Assembly (NCBI GenBank): GCA_002418825.1
Contig: DIEW01000018.1
Coordinates: forward strand, 14,285-27,370
Length of the DNA: 13,086 bases
Direction: 5' to 3'
Source: Syntrophaceae bacterium UBA5764
Lineage (GTDB): Bacteria > Desulfobacterota > Syntrophia > Syntrophales > Smithellaceae
The notes beneath the pieces were generated by a model. That model worked only from the letters and a program-made list of their open reading frames with translations. It had not been told where the DNA came from and did not search any database. A program made the translations under genes and the position numbers. Of the stretch, positions 6,986 through 13,086 are shown one piece after another (within the stretch, counting starts at the first letter, position 1; each line of letters opens with the position of its first letter).

Positions 6986-7005
6986 ATTTATTTTTAAAAA
7001 TAAAT
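6986..7005. repeat. Perfect 20-bp AT-only palindrome
   Basis: ATTTATTTTT (6986-6995) is followed directly by its reverse complement (6996-7005). With no loop it suits a protein-binding site or a bidirectional weak terminator. Low sequence complexity reduces its weight. Confidence 0.35.
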
Positions 7006-7008
7006 CAT

Positions 7009-7119
7009 TTACTTGGTTCTTTGAACAAAATCAGCTAAATGACGTTCGGCCTCTTCTGCAATCAGAAGAATCGGGCGCTGACCGAAAGCTAAAGTGACGG
7101 CTTTTATTCCGACAACCAG
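7009..7119 (-). pseudogene. Possible C-terminal gene remnant
   Basis: On the minus strand a frame between stops reads 36 residues, including AVTLAFGQRPILLIAEEAER followed by HLADFVQRTK and a TAA at 7011-7009. The pattern of a beta strand and an amphipathic helix, with G/C at many third positions, looks like the end of a real cytosolic protein. There is no start codon or ribosome site, and an in-frame stop at 7122-7120 cuts it off. I do not recognise the family. A chance open frame is the main alternative. Confidence 0.25.
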
Positions 7120-7270
7120 TTACCTGCTCCTGGTTTATTAACTTGACACACGCTGGTCTTCTTTTTATAGTTAAAAACAAAACCTCTTATTCAAACGTTC
7201 ACTTCACGAAAAAACTGATAAAAGTTTTTTAACCATTCAAATTAAGGATATACGGAAATCACGCAATGAT

Positions 7271-9418
7271 ATGAAAAACACAAACCGGCAGAAAAAAACT
7301 AAAGACAAAAAAAAAGAAAAAAGTGAAAGCATTTGGGCACGTGAAGTTTTTCAAAACGGCCGGCAAACTTTGCAGAGCATTGTCGGGAGTTCCCCCATTC
7401 CCACATTCATCATCGGTAAAGACCATCTGGTTATTTACTGGAACAAGGCGTTGGAAGAATTAAGCGGTATAAAGGCAAAAAATGTCGTGGGGACTGGTCA
7501 ACAATGGCGCGCTTTCTATAAAACTGCGCGCCCCTGTATGGCAGACTTACTTGTTGACGAGCTTCAGAAGGAAATTCCGCGCTGGTATGCAGGAAAATAC
7601 ATTAAATCAAATTTAATTGAAGGCGCTTATGAAGCCACTGATTTTTTCCCGGAGCTTGGCAAAAGGGGGCGATGGCTGCGCTTTACCTCTGCCACCATAC
7701 GCAACGCCAGCGGAAACGTTATCGGAGCTATTGAAACCCTGGAAGACATAACACAAGCAAAAAGAGCGGAGGAAGCCTTGCTCAAGGCCCATGAAGATTT
7801 GGAAACTAAAGTTAAAGAGCGGACACTTGATTTGGCCAAGACAAATAAAGCCCTCCAGGAAACCTCCGACCATCTCTCCCTTATCTTAGAGTCGTTGCCC
7901 ATCGTTTCTTACACCTGCACGAACGGCAATAAGACTTCCAAAATCACTTTTGTCAGCAAAAGCGTGAAAGAAATAACCGGATATACACCGGCACAATTCA
8001 TCTCCAATCCTCTTTTTTGGCAGGAGCACATTCATCCCGATGACCTCAAAAGAATATCCGCCGAAATAAGATCGGCGACACAGAAAGGAACTCATACCTT
8101 CGAGTATCGCTTTCTGGCTGCTGACGGTTCCTATCGCTGGTTTTCCGATCACCGTCGTCTTATACGCCCAGCCAAGCGAGGTCGAAGTTACATTATCGGA
8201 GCATGGCAGGACATAACCGAAGAAAAACGAATCCGCCAGGAAGGACAGCTTCGTGTCCAGCAAATGATGCAGTCGCACAAATTAAAAGCGCTCGGTGAAG
8301 TTGTTGCGGGCGTGGCTCATGAAATAAACAACCCTGTAAGTTTTATCGCCAACAACATTCCTCTTCTGGAAGAAATGTGGAACGCCATTGAACCTATACT
8401 CGCCAGTGACGGCGCATCTCACGCCGACTGGAGCGATAAAGGAATCAGCTACGTAGAAGTTTCCACAAACATGAAAGATATTATTGAGGAATTTAAAATA
8501 GCTTCTCTGCGCATCAAACGCGTCATAGCGGGATTAAAGGAATTCGCCCGTTCAGACGAAATAACCGAAAAGAAACCTGTACAAATTGAAGAAGTAATAA
8601 ACGGAGTCTTGATTATTGTCGGTGCCCAAGTGCGCAAAACCGTGTCCAATATTGATCTGTACATTGACAGCAATCTACCGCCTATTCAAGGACATTTTCA
8701 GAAAATCGAGCAGGTTATCGCCAATTTGCTTATCAATGCACACCAAGCCATACCAGCGGACAGGAAAGGTCGAATTATCATAACCGCAAGGAAACTGGAA
8801 AGACTAAAAGCTATTCTCATTGAGATAGAAGACAACGGCACGGGTATGAATCAAGACCTGCTCGATCACATTTTCGAGCCCTTTTTCACCACGCGCCGGG
8901 ACAAGGAGGGAACAGGTCTCGGCCTTTCTATTTCTTACGGTCTGATAAAAGAACATAACGGCGTAATCGGTGTGCTTTCGCGCCTTGGCCTAGGCAGTCG
9001 TTTCTCCATCTATCTTCCCCTGGAAAACAAAAAGCAAATCGAGATAAGACCGGCAATACTTTGCCTAGACAGCGACTACAGACAGCTTAATGAAATCAAA
9101 ATGAGCTTAAGCTGCGTCATTGACTGGCGCTGCGATTACAAAGACACCATTGAAGACGTTATCGCCTTCCTCGAAGAACATCCAGAGGTGGATATATTAA
9201 TTTCAGAAATTAAATTACCAGCCATAAACGGTTGGAACCTTTCAAAAAAAATAAAGGAAAGATTTCCCCTGTTGCCGGTTATTCTTTATTCTTCCGAAAC
9301 GTCAGCCTTAAAGCAGGAGGAAAATGCTGCCACACGTCCGGATTTCCTGCTTAAAAAACCTTTTAAAATGCACCAGATGCAGAACATTATCCGGGAGGTG
9401 GGAAGGCAAAAAATATGA
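7271..9418 (+). CDS. Soluble PAS-PAS sensor histidine kinase with degenerate C-terminal receiver domain
   Basis: The 715-residue protein has no membrane helices. After a Lys-rich start come a PAS domain (about 35-165, of a kind frequent in deltaproteobacterial kinases), a coiled coil (about 165-205), a second PAS/PAC fold (about 205-318), and the phosphoacceptor H-box GVAHEINNP with H350. The HATPase domain has N-box NLLINAHQA (N489), G1 box EDNGTGM (D521) and GTGLGLS. The C-terminal part (about 597-712) looks like a receiver: D600/D602 as the acidic pair, Ser in ILYSSE, and K696 before Pro. The phospho-Asp position is Glu, E646 in ILISEIKLP. It probably senses a cytoplasmic signal and phosphorylates the regulator encoded next, whose ATG overlaps its TGA. 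The ATG at 7271 lacks a close Shine-Dalgarno; a two-codon frame ATG-ATA-TGA (7266-7274) overlaps it. Confidence 0.9.
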   Translation: MKNTNRQKKTKDKKKEKSESIWAREVFQNGRQTLQSIVGSSPIPTFIIGKDHLVIYWNKALEELSGIKAKNVVGTGQQWRAFYKTARPCMADLLVDELQKEIPRWYAGKYIKSNLIEGAYEATDFFPELGKRGRWLRFTSATIRNASGNVIGAIETLEDITQAKRAEEALLKAHEDLETKVKERTLDLAKTNKALQETSDHLSLILESLPIVSYTCTNGNKTSKITFVSKSVKEITGYTPAQFISNPLFWQEHIHPDDLKRISAEIRSATQKGTHTFEYRFLAADGSYRWFSDHRRLIRPAKRGRSYIIGAWQDITEEKRIRQEGQLRVQQMMQSHKLKALGEVVAGVAHEINNPVSFIANNIPLLEEMWNAIEPILASDGASHADWSDKGISYVEVSTNMKDIIEEFKIASLRIKRVIAGLKEFARSDEITEKKPVQIEEVINGVLIIVGAQVRKTVSNIDLYIDSNLPPIQGHFQKIEQVIANLLINAHQAIPADRKGRIIITARKLERLKAILIEIEDNGTGMNQDLLDHIFEPFFTTRRDKEGTGLGLSISYGLIKEHNGVIGVLSRLGLGSRFSIYLPLENKKQIEIRPAILCLDSDYRQLNEIKMSLSCVIDWRCDYKDTIEDVIAFLEEHPEVDILISEIKLPAINGWNLSKKIKERFPLLPVILYSSETSALKQEENAATRPDFLLKKPFKMHQMQNIIREVGRQKI

Positions 9419-10782
9419 GGATTCTTATCGTTGATGATGAAGATGTCGCCCTTAATTCTGTCAAGCGCCTACTAAAATGGCGGGGTATCAGAAGTGTCGA
9501 TGTATGCAACAGTGGAAAAGAGGCAATTATCCGTATCAGGGAAACTGATTTTGACATTGTTCTTCTGGATTTACTTATGCCGGAGGTGGACGGTCTTCAG
9601 GTTTTGGAAGCGACAAAACCTTATCGCCCCCATACCGAGTTCATCATTCTCACCGCCATTGACGACATACCTACAACGGTAAAAGCTATCCGTCTGGGCG
9701 CGTATGATTATCTGGTCAAGCCAGTGGATAACGATCTGCTGTTTCTTTCGATAAAAAGGGCTTATGAGCATCGCGGACTGCTTATCGGATTATCGGTATC
9801 AGCACAGGAAAACAAAATAGAAGTGCCGGAAGCTTTTAATGAAATAATCACACAGTGCCCCCGGATGCTTTCGCTGCTTTCTTACGCGCAGGTCATGGCC
9901 GCCAGTGGAAATCCCATTATGATTACTGGTGAATCGGGAACCGGCAAAGAACTAGTGGCAAGAGGAATTCATCGCACGGGTCCTGCGCCTAAGGGTCCTT
10001 TTATCGCCGTAAATGTCAGCGCCATTCCCGCCACCATGTTTGAAAGCCAGTTTTTTGGCCACGCAAAAGGTGCGTTCACTGGAGCCGATTCACCGCATCA
10101 AGGTTATTTTGAGCAGGCGGATGGAGGAACTCTTTTCCTTGATGAAATCGGAGAACTGCCTGTCGCGCTCCAAGCTAAGCTCCTGCGTGTCCTGGAGGAA
10201 AAGTCATTTTATCCCTTAGGCGCGGCCAAACCTATCTGGGTGGAAGTACGGGTCATTTCCGCCTCCAATAAAGATCTCAACAAGGCCTGTCAGGAGGGCA
10301 CTTTCCGGCTGGACTTGTACTATCGGCTCAAATCGGCGCATATTCATCTTCCGCCATTAAACGAAAGACCGGGGGATATTCCTCTATTAGCCAGACATTT
10401 TCTTAAAAAGTCGTGCGCGCAGCACAGAAAAGAAATCCACGGGTTTACTCCTGAAGCAATGGAATTGTTAAGCAACAGAGATTATCCTGGTAACGTAAGG
10501 GAACTGTCCCAAGTTGTGGAAAATGCCGTTCTTATCGCGGACACTAACTTCATTGCCCCGCATCATCTGGGCATGACACAGGAAACCTTATCCCCCTTCG
10601 TACGCCAGTTATGCACACTGAAAGAAAATAACGAAGCACATTTGGCCTTTGTGTTAATCAACACAAATGGAGATAGAAATCGCTCTGCTCAAACGCTAGG
10701 CATTACCGTAAGACAACTGCAAAGAAAGATAGCTGCAATGAAGAAAAATCCGCGCTGGGAAACTATATTGCGCGACATTTAA
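9415..10782 (+). CDS. NtrC-family sigma-54-dependent response regulator
   Basis: The 455-residue protein has the full NtrC architecture. The receiver domain (1 to about 120) has D7/D8, phosphorylation site D52 (IVLLDLLMP), T80 and K102. The AAA+ domain (about 145-385) has Walker A GESGTGKE at 172-179, the sigma-54-contacting loop GAFTGA at 219-224, Walker B LFLDEIGELP (D243, E244) and sensor II YPGNVREL. A Fis-type helix-turn-helix (about 415-450, NRSAQTLGITVRQLQRKI) follows. With GAFTGA intact it should be a true activator that remodels RNA polymerase-sigma-54 at -24/-12 promoters. Its ATG lies inside the kinase stop (ATGA overlap), with GGAAGG 8 nt upstream, so the two are translationally coupled and form a cognate pair. 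A perfect sigma-54 promoter lies 260 bp downstream of its stop and is its likely target. Confidence 0.95.
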   Translation: MRILIVDDEDVALNSVKRLLKWRGIRSVDVCNSGKEAIIRIRETDFDIVLLDLLMPEVDGLQVLEATKPYRPHTEFIILTAIDDIPTTVKAIRLGAYDYLVKPVDNDLLFLSIKRAYEHRGLLIGLSVSAQENKIEVPEAFNEIITQCPRMLSLLSYAQVMAASGNPIMITGESGTGKELVARGIHRTGPAPKGPFIAVNVSAIPATMFESQFFGHAKGAFTGADSPHQGYFEQADGGTLFLDEIGELPVALQAKLLRVLEEKSFYPLGAAKPIWVEVRVISASNKDLNKACQEGTFRLDLYYRLKSAHIHLPPLNERPGDIPLLARHFLKKSCAQHRKEIHGFTPEAMELLSNRDYPGNVRELSQVVENAVLIADTNFIAPHHLGMTQETLSPFVRQLCTLKENNEAHLAFVLINTNGDRNRSAQTLGITVRQLQRKIAAMKKNPRWETILRDI

Positions 10783-10963
10783 GTCATCTGCAGAGACAAA
10801 AAGGTCGCCACATTTAAATATTCGTTTTAACAAACCCTTTCTCTTTTTCCCCTTTAAAAAGCTCTCCCCGCGACAAACACAACAGAAGTTTATTTCCTTA
10901 ATTGATTATCTATTCATTCACAAAAATGACATGACAAGACGATAAATTTCCCGCCTGCAAATC

Positions 10964-10979
10964 TAATCACTATTAATCA
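10964..10979 (+). promoter_or_regulatory. Candidate activator-binding site (phased TAATCA repeats)
   Basis: TAATCA occurs at 10964-10969 and 10974-10979, exactly 10 bp apart (one helical turn). The reverse complement TGATTA lies at 10903-10908. They fall about 90-165 bp upstream of the predicted start near 11068, the usual range for enhancer sites of NtrC-type activators. The motif is short and AT-rich, so this is a guess worth testing. Confidence 0.25.
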
Positions 10980-11041
10980 AATCAAAATATTACACAACCT
11001 CACGCAAACCGTTTCTGGCAAACAACAGACTGAATGTTTTC

Positions 11042-11057
11042 TGGCATAGCTGTTGCT
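11042..11057 (+). promoter_or_regulatory. Sigma-54 (-24/-12) promoter
   Basis: TGGCATAGCTGTTGCT matches the TGGCAY-N5-TTGCW consensus, with GG at 11043-11044 and GC at 11055-11056 separated by exactly 10 nt. Transcription should start near 11068, just before the AAGGAGG (11071-11077) of the gene starting at 11088. The gap 10783-11087 otherwise holds TAATCA repeats, a direct repeat TTTCTGGCA (11012-11020 and 11038-11046) and CAACAG/CTGTTG arms (11023-11028, 11050-11055), but no gene. The first TTTCTGGCA copy lacks the -12 GC. Confidence 0.8.
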
Positions 11058-11087
11058 GCTCTGGATGGCAAAGGAGGCTTTTCTACA

Positions 11088-11546
11088 ATGAAAGCTTTCA
11101 CCTCAAAACTCGTAGATTTGACCCAAAAAAACGCAGAAAAAATAGCGTTGCAGTGGGCAAAAGACGTAAAAACCAATCTAAAAACTTATTCTTACCACAA
11201 TGAACCCAAAGATAAAATTACCGGTCAGGCATTCGAATTCTACAACAATTTTCAGGAAATATTTTTTCATGAATCTCCCTACGAACGCGCGGAAGAAATT
11301 TTCAAGAAATACGCAAACGAAAGATACAAAGAAGAGATACCCCTGCATGAAGCCATGTATGCGCTGATTCTTATGCGAAGGCACATATGGCTGTACGCAG
11401 AGTTCCGGTCTTTGTTTGACACAGAAGTAGAACATCGCCAGGCCGTGGCGAGCCTGAGTCGAACGATACTAATGTTTGATTATATTATGTACATAATTGC
11501 CAAGGAATACTGGAATTTAATGAAATTGGAAATGTCAACACATTAA
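11088..11546 (+). CDS. Soluble RsbRD-N-like helical sensor-domain protein
   Basis: The 152-residue all-helical protein resembles the RsbRD N-terminal domain found at the front of many bacterial signalling proteins: KLVDLTQKNAEKIALQWA, then SYHNEPKD, and the hallmark IPLHEAMYALILMRRHIWLY, followed by TILMFDYIMY. There are no membrane helices, no signal peptide and no catalytic or output domain, so it is a stand-alone sensor or adaptor module. I chose the ATG at 11088 because AAGGAGG is 10 nt upstream and its N-terminus aligns with the paralogue at 11626. An in-frame ATG at 11034 would place the first codons over the sigma-54 promoter and is unlikely. It is the first gene behind that promoter. 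Ligand and partners are unknown; the adjacent paralogue is an obvious dimer candidate. Confidence 0.78.
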   Translation: MKAFTSKLVDLTQKNAEKIALQWAKDVKTNLKTYSYHNEPKDKITGQAFEFYNNFQEIFFHESPYERAEEIFKKYANERYKEEIPLHEAMYALILMRRHIWLYAEFRSLFDTEVEHRQAVASLSRTILMFDYIMYIIAKEYWNLMKLEMSTH

Positions 11547-11578
11547 AGCAAGCAGCGCGGAAGAAATTTTTTCAATTG

Positions 11579-11599
11579 GCTGAGATAAAAAGTCTCAGC
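11579..11599 (+). other. Intercistronic hairpin
   Basis: GCTGAGA and TCTCAGC form a perfect 7-bp stem around a 7-nt loop, between the two paralogous genes and about 10 bp before the next ribosome site (AAAGGAGGAG). No U-tract follows, so read-through with modulation of the downstream gene or mRNA processing is more likely than termination. Confidence 0.5.
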
Positions 11600-11625
11600 G
11601 TGCCCCCTGAAAGGAGGAGTAAAAA

Positions 11626-12465
11626 ATGCAATCTTCTTATGCGACAAAACTTATAGACCTTATAGAAAGCAAAGCGGAAAATATTGCAAAACAGTGGGCA
11701 GCCGATGTTATGAAGCATAACCGCACGCCTTCTTATCATTCTCTGCCAAAGGATTTGGTAATTGAACAGGGAATTAATTTCTATCGGCTTTTTCGGCAAA
11801 TGTCCTTGGCGGACGTTCCTTATGAAGAAGCCAAAAATTTTTCCTGGAAATATGCGGAAGAATTCTACCAGCAAAAAATACCCCTGCATGAAGCGCTGTA
11901 CGCGTTGATTCTCATGAGGCGGCACCTCTGGCTTTACGCGGAGTTCCAGGGAATTTTCATGACGGCTTTGGAAAAACAGCAGGCAGTGGAAAGCCTGAAC
12001 CGGACAATATTGATGTTTGATTACGTTTCCTATCAGGTGACGGAAAAGTATCAAGAACTTACCGCAGAAGCTGTCAACAGCAAACTCGGCATCGTCAAAA
12101 CTTTTTTAATAGGAAAACTCATCGGCGGCACAAAAAGCATCTACAAAACCGGATTGATGCTTATACTTCTGATCGCTGCCTGTGCCTTAACGTATTATTA
12201 CCACTCCACAGGAACAGCATGCCTTTTTACTCATCTTTTTTACATTCCCATAATCCTGGCTGCTATTTGGTGGGGTAAAAAGGGAATTGTGGTTTCTATT
12301 TTTCTTGCGGCTTTGATTCTTGTAAGCCACGCCCTTTTTCTTAATGAAGTTCCCTTTTCGGATGATATTGTCCGGGCGATCATGTTCATAGTAATTGGCG
12401 GTGTAATCGGCTGGTTGATGGAAAGCCTGAAAAAACTGGAAGGACTATATGAACCCTTCACATAA
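11626..12465 (+). CDS. RsbRD-N-like sensor domain fused to a four-helix membrane module, no output domain
   Basis: The 279-residue protein repeats the helical domain of its upstream neighbour: ATKLIDLIESKAENIAKQWA, SYHSLPKD, IPLHEALYALILMRRHLWLY, LNRTILMFDYVSY (residues 1 to about 145). After a linker come four predicted membrane helices at about 176-192, 203-219, 220-239 and 249-267. The segment LFYIPIILAAIWWGKKGIVVSIFLAALILVSHALF, with THLFYIP at its head, resembles membrane sensor modules that precede kinase domains in many deltaproteobacterial signalling proteins. Here the chain stops at MESLKKLEGLYEPFT, just where a kinase would begin, and the ribosome site and ATG of atpD follow. The start has a strong AAAGGAGGAG. 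It could anchor a partner at the membrane or act on the ATPase encoded 23 bp downstream. Both ideas are inference. Confidence 0.78.
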   Translation: MQSSYATKLIDLIESKAENIAKQWAADVMKHNRTPSYHSLPKDLVIEQGINFYRLFRQMSLADVPYEEAKNFSWKYAEEFYQQKIPLHEALYALILMRRHLWLYAEFQGIFMTALEKQQAVESLNRTILMFDYVSYQVTEKYQELTAEAVNSKLGIVKTFLIGKLIGGTKSIYKTGLMLILLIAACALTYYYHSTGTACLFTHLFYIPIILAAIWWGKKGIVVSIFLAALILVSHALFLNEVPFSDDIVRAIMFIVIGGVIGWLMESLKKLEGLYEPFT

Positions 12466-12488
12466 TAAAACATAACGAGGAGACAAAC

Positions 12489-13086
12489 GTGGAACGTGAA
12501 CAACCCAATCAAGGAAAAGTTTTATCGGTGCGCAGCAGCGTCGTTGATGTTCGTTTCCCTGATAAGGTGCCGCCGATCCGTAATGTCTTAAAAGCCGGCG
12601 AAAAGGGGGAAGTAATTATTGAAGTATTTACCCAGTTGGACAGCAATACCATCCGCGGTGTTTCCCTGACTCCGACGCAAGGATTGGCGCGTGGTTCAAC
12701 GGTTACGGATACCGGAAAGCCTTTTGAAGTCCCCGTCGGCAAAGAACTCTTGGGAAGAGTGTTTAATGTCTTCGGCGACACAATTGACAAAAAAGGCTCG
12801 GTGGAAGCAAACGAATATCGCTGCATTCATCGTGACCCTATTCCCCTGCAGGACCAATCCACAGTTTCGGAAATTTTCGAAACGGGGATCAAGGCCATTG
12901 ACGTTCTGGCGCCTCTGGAACGGGGCGGGAAAGCCGGACTCTTCGGCGGTGCCGGAGTCGGCAAAACGGTTTTGATTACGGAGATGATTCACAACACGGT
13001 GAGCGCGCATGAAGGGATGAGTATCTTCTGCGGTATCGGCGAGCGGTGCCGCGAGGGCGAAGAGCTTTACCGTGAAATGGAAGAAA
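12489..13086 (+). CDS. atpD: F-type ATP synthase subunit beta, probable N-ATPase type (N-terminal part)
   Basis: The frame starts at a GTG with cGAGGAG 6 nt upstream and runs off the window after 199 codons. It shows the F1 beta barrel (GKVLSVRSSVVDVRFPD), the P-loop GGAGVGKT at residues 154-161 (K159, T160) and the GERCREGEELYREM segment. Beta subunits carry the catalytic sites of the F1 sector on the cytoplasmic membrane face. Three points favour the alternative Na+-translocating N-ATPase class over the housekeeping enzyme: GERCREGEELYREM instead of GERTREGNDLYHEM, ERGGKAGLFGG, and atpD standing first with no atpG upstream (N-ATPase order is atpD-C-Q-R-B-E-F-A-G). The gene follows the membrane sensor-like gene by 23 bp without a terminator, so co-transcription is likely. 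The ion-binding c subunit, which would settle specificity, lies outside. Confidence 0.88.
   Translation, partial: MEREQPNQGKVLSVRSSVVDVRFPDKVPPIRNVLKAGEKGEVIIEVFTQLDSNTIRGVSLTPTQGLARGSTVTDTGKPFEVPVGKELLGRVFNVFGDTIDKKGSVEANEYRCIHRDPIPLQDQSTVSEIFETGIKAIDVLAPLERGGKAGLFGGAGVGKTVLITEMIHNTVSAHEGMSIFCGIGERCREGEELYREMEE

Larger units (their letters stand above)
6881..7270. other. Non-coding gap before the histidine kinase
   Basis: This AT-rich stretch holds a 20-bp palindrome (6986-7005), a possible minus-strand gene remnant (7009-7119), a small CTTCTG/CAGAAG hairpin (7053-7068) inside that remnant, and TATAAT-like hexamers near 6959 and 6979 without well-spaced -35 boxes. I see no convincing promoter for the kinase. 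Confidence 0.5.

Noticed and set aside
10846..10862. Terminator after the response regulator from CTTTTT...AAAAAG
   Set aside because: The arms are only six bases of A/T with no GC core and no following T-run.
11016..11030. Second sigma-54 promoter at the first TGGCA copy
   Set aside because: The expected GC ten bases after GG is absent (AC at 11029-11030).
11034..11087. Upstream in-frame ATG for the first RsbRD-N-like gene
   Set aside because: The extra 18 residues would be encoded across the sigma-54 promoter, have no ribosome site, and do not align with the paralogue. The ATG at 11088 has AAGGAGG.
10990..11087. Cyclic-di-GMP (GEMM) riboswitch suspected from CACGCAAA and GGCAAA fragments
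   Set aside because: The conserved core and paired helices could not be laid out, and the predicted transcription start near 11068 leaves no room for an aptamer.
1..13086. CRISPR array, tRNA, rRNA, insertion sequence or toxin-antitoxin pair
   Set aside because: No regularly spaced repeats, cloverleaf, transposase motif or small gene pair was seen on either strand.

Overview
The window looks like a chromosomal segment of an anaerobic bacterium, most likely a deltaproteobacterium (Desulfobacterota, Syntrophales-like). This is an inference from gene content: a 4-hydroxybutyryl-CoA dehydratase, a PAS-rich histidine kinase paired with an NtrC-type sigma-54 activator, and an alternative (N-type) F-ATPase beta subunit that opens its own operon. 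By eye the DNA has moderate to low G+C with AT-rich gaps. I see no mobile element, tRNA, rRNA or CRISPR array.

Left part (1-5004, all genes on the minus strand). The first gene is the N-terminal two thirds of 4-hydroxybutyryl-CoA dehydratase (abfD). It has a good sigma-70 promoter and a leader of about 105 nt. Upstream of it a compact set reads metallo-beta-lactamase (MBL) fold hydrolase, short-chain dehydrogenase, thioredoxin-like protein, with gaps of 45 and 61 bp. The MBL gene's ribosome binding site can pair with an upstream anti-Shine-Dalgarno sequence. Next comes a type-B carboxylesterase lipoprotein whose stop codon lies at the edge of a large two-tier inverted repeat (3137-3218).

Middle part (5005-7270, plus strand). 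Divergent from the esterase is a second, unrelated MBL-fold hydrolase, followed by a small secreted protein of unknown function. Then comes a gap of about 465 bp holding a strong hairpin, a 20-bp AT palindrome and a possible minus-strand gene remnant.

Right part (7271-13086, plus strand). A soluble PAS-PAS histidine kinase carries a C-terminal receiver-like domain in which the phosphorylatable Asp is replaced by Glu. Its stop codon overlaps the start of an NtrC-family response regulator with an intact GAFTGA loop. In the next gap is a textbook -24/-12 sigma-54 promoter (11042-11057) with a helically phased TAATCA repeat about 75 bp upstream. This promoter drives two paralogous genes with an RsbRD-N-like helical sensor domain. 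One is soluble and the other ends in four membrane helices with no output domain. Only 23 bp after the second gene, atpD of an N-type ATP synthase begins and runs off the window.

The most interesting reading is that a two-component/sigma-54 circuit controls an operon of two orphan sensor-domain proteins plus an alternative, probably Na+-translocating, ATPase. The order of genes, the promoter and the lack of a terminator are visible in the sequence. The regulatory link and the ion specificity are inferred.
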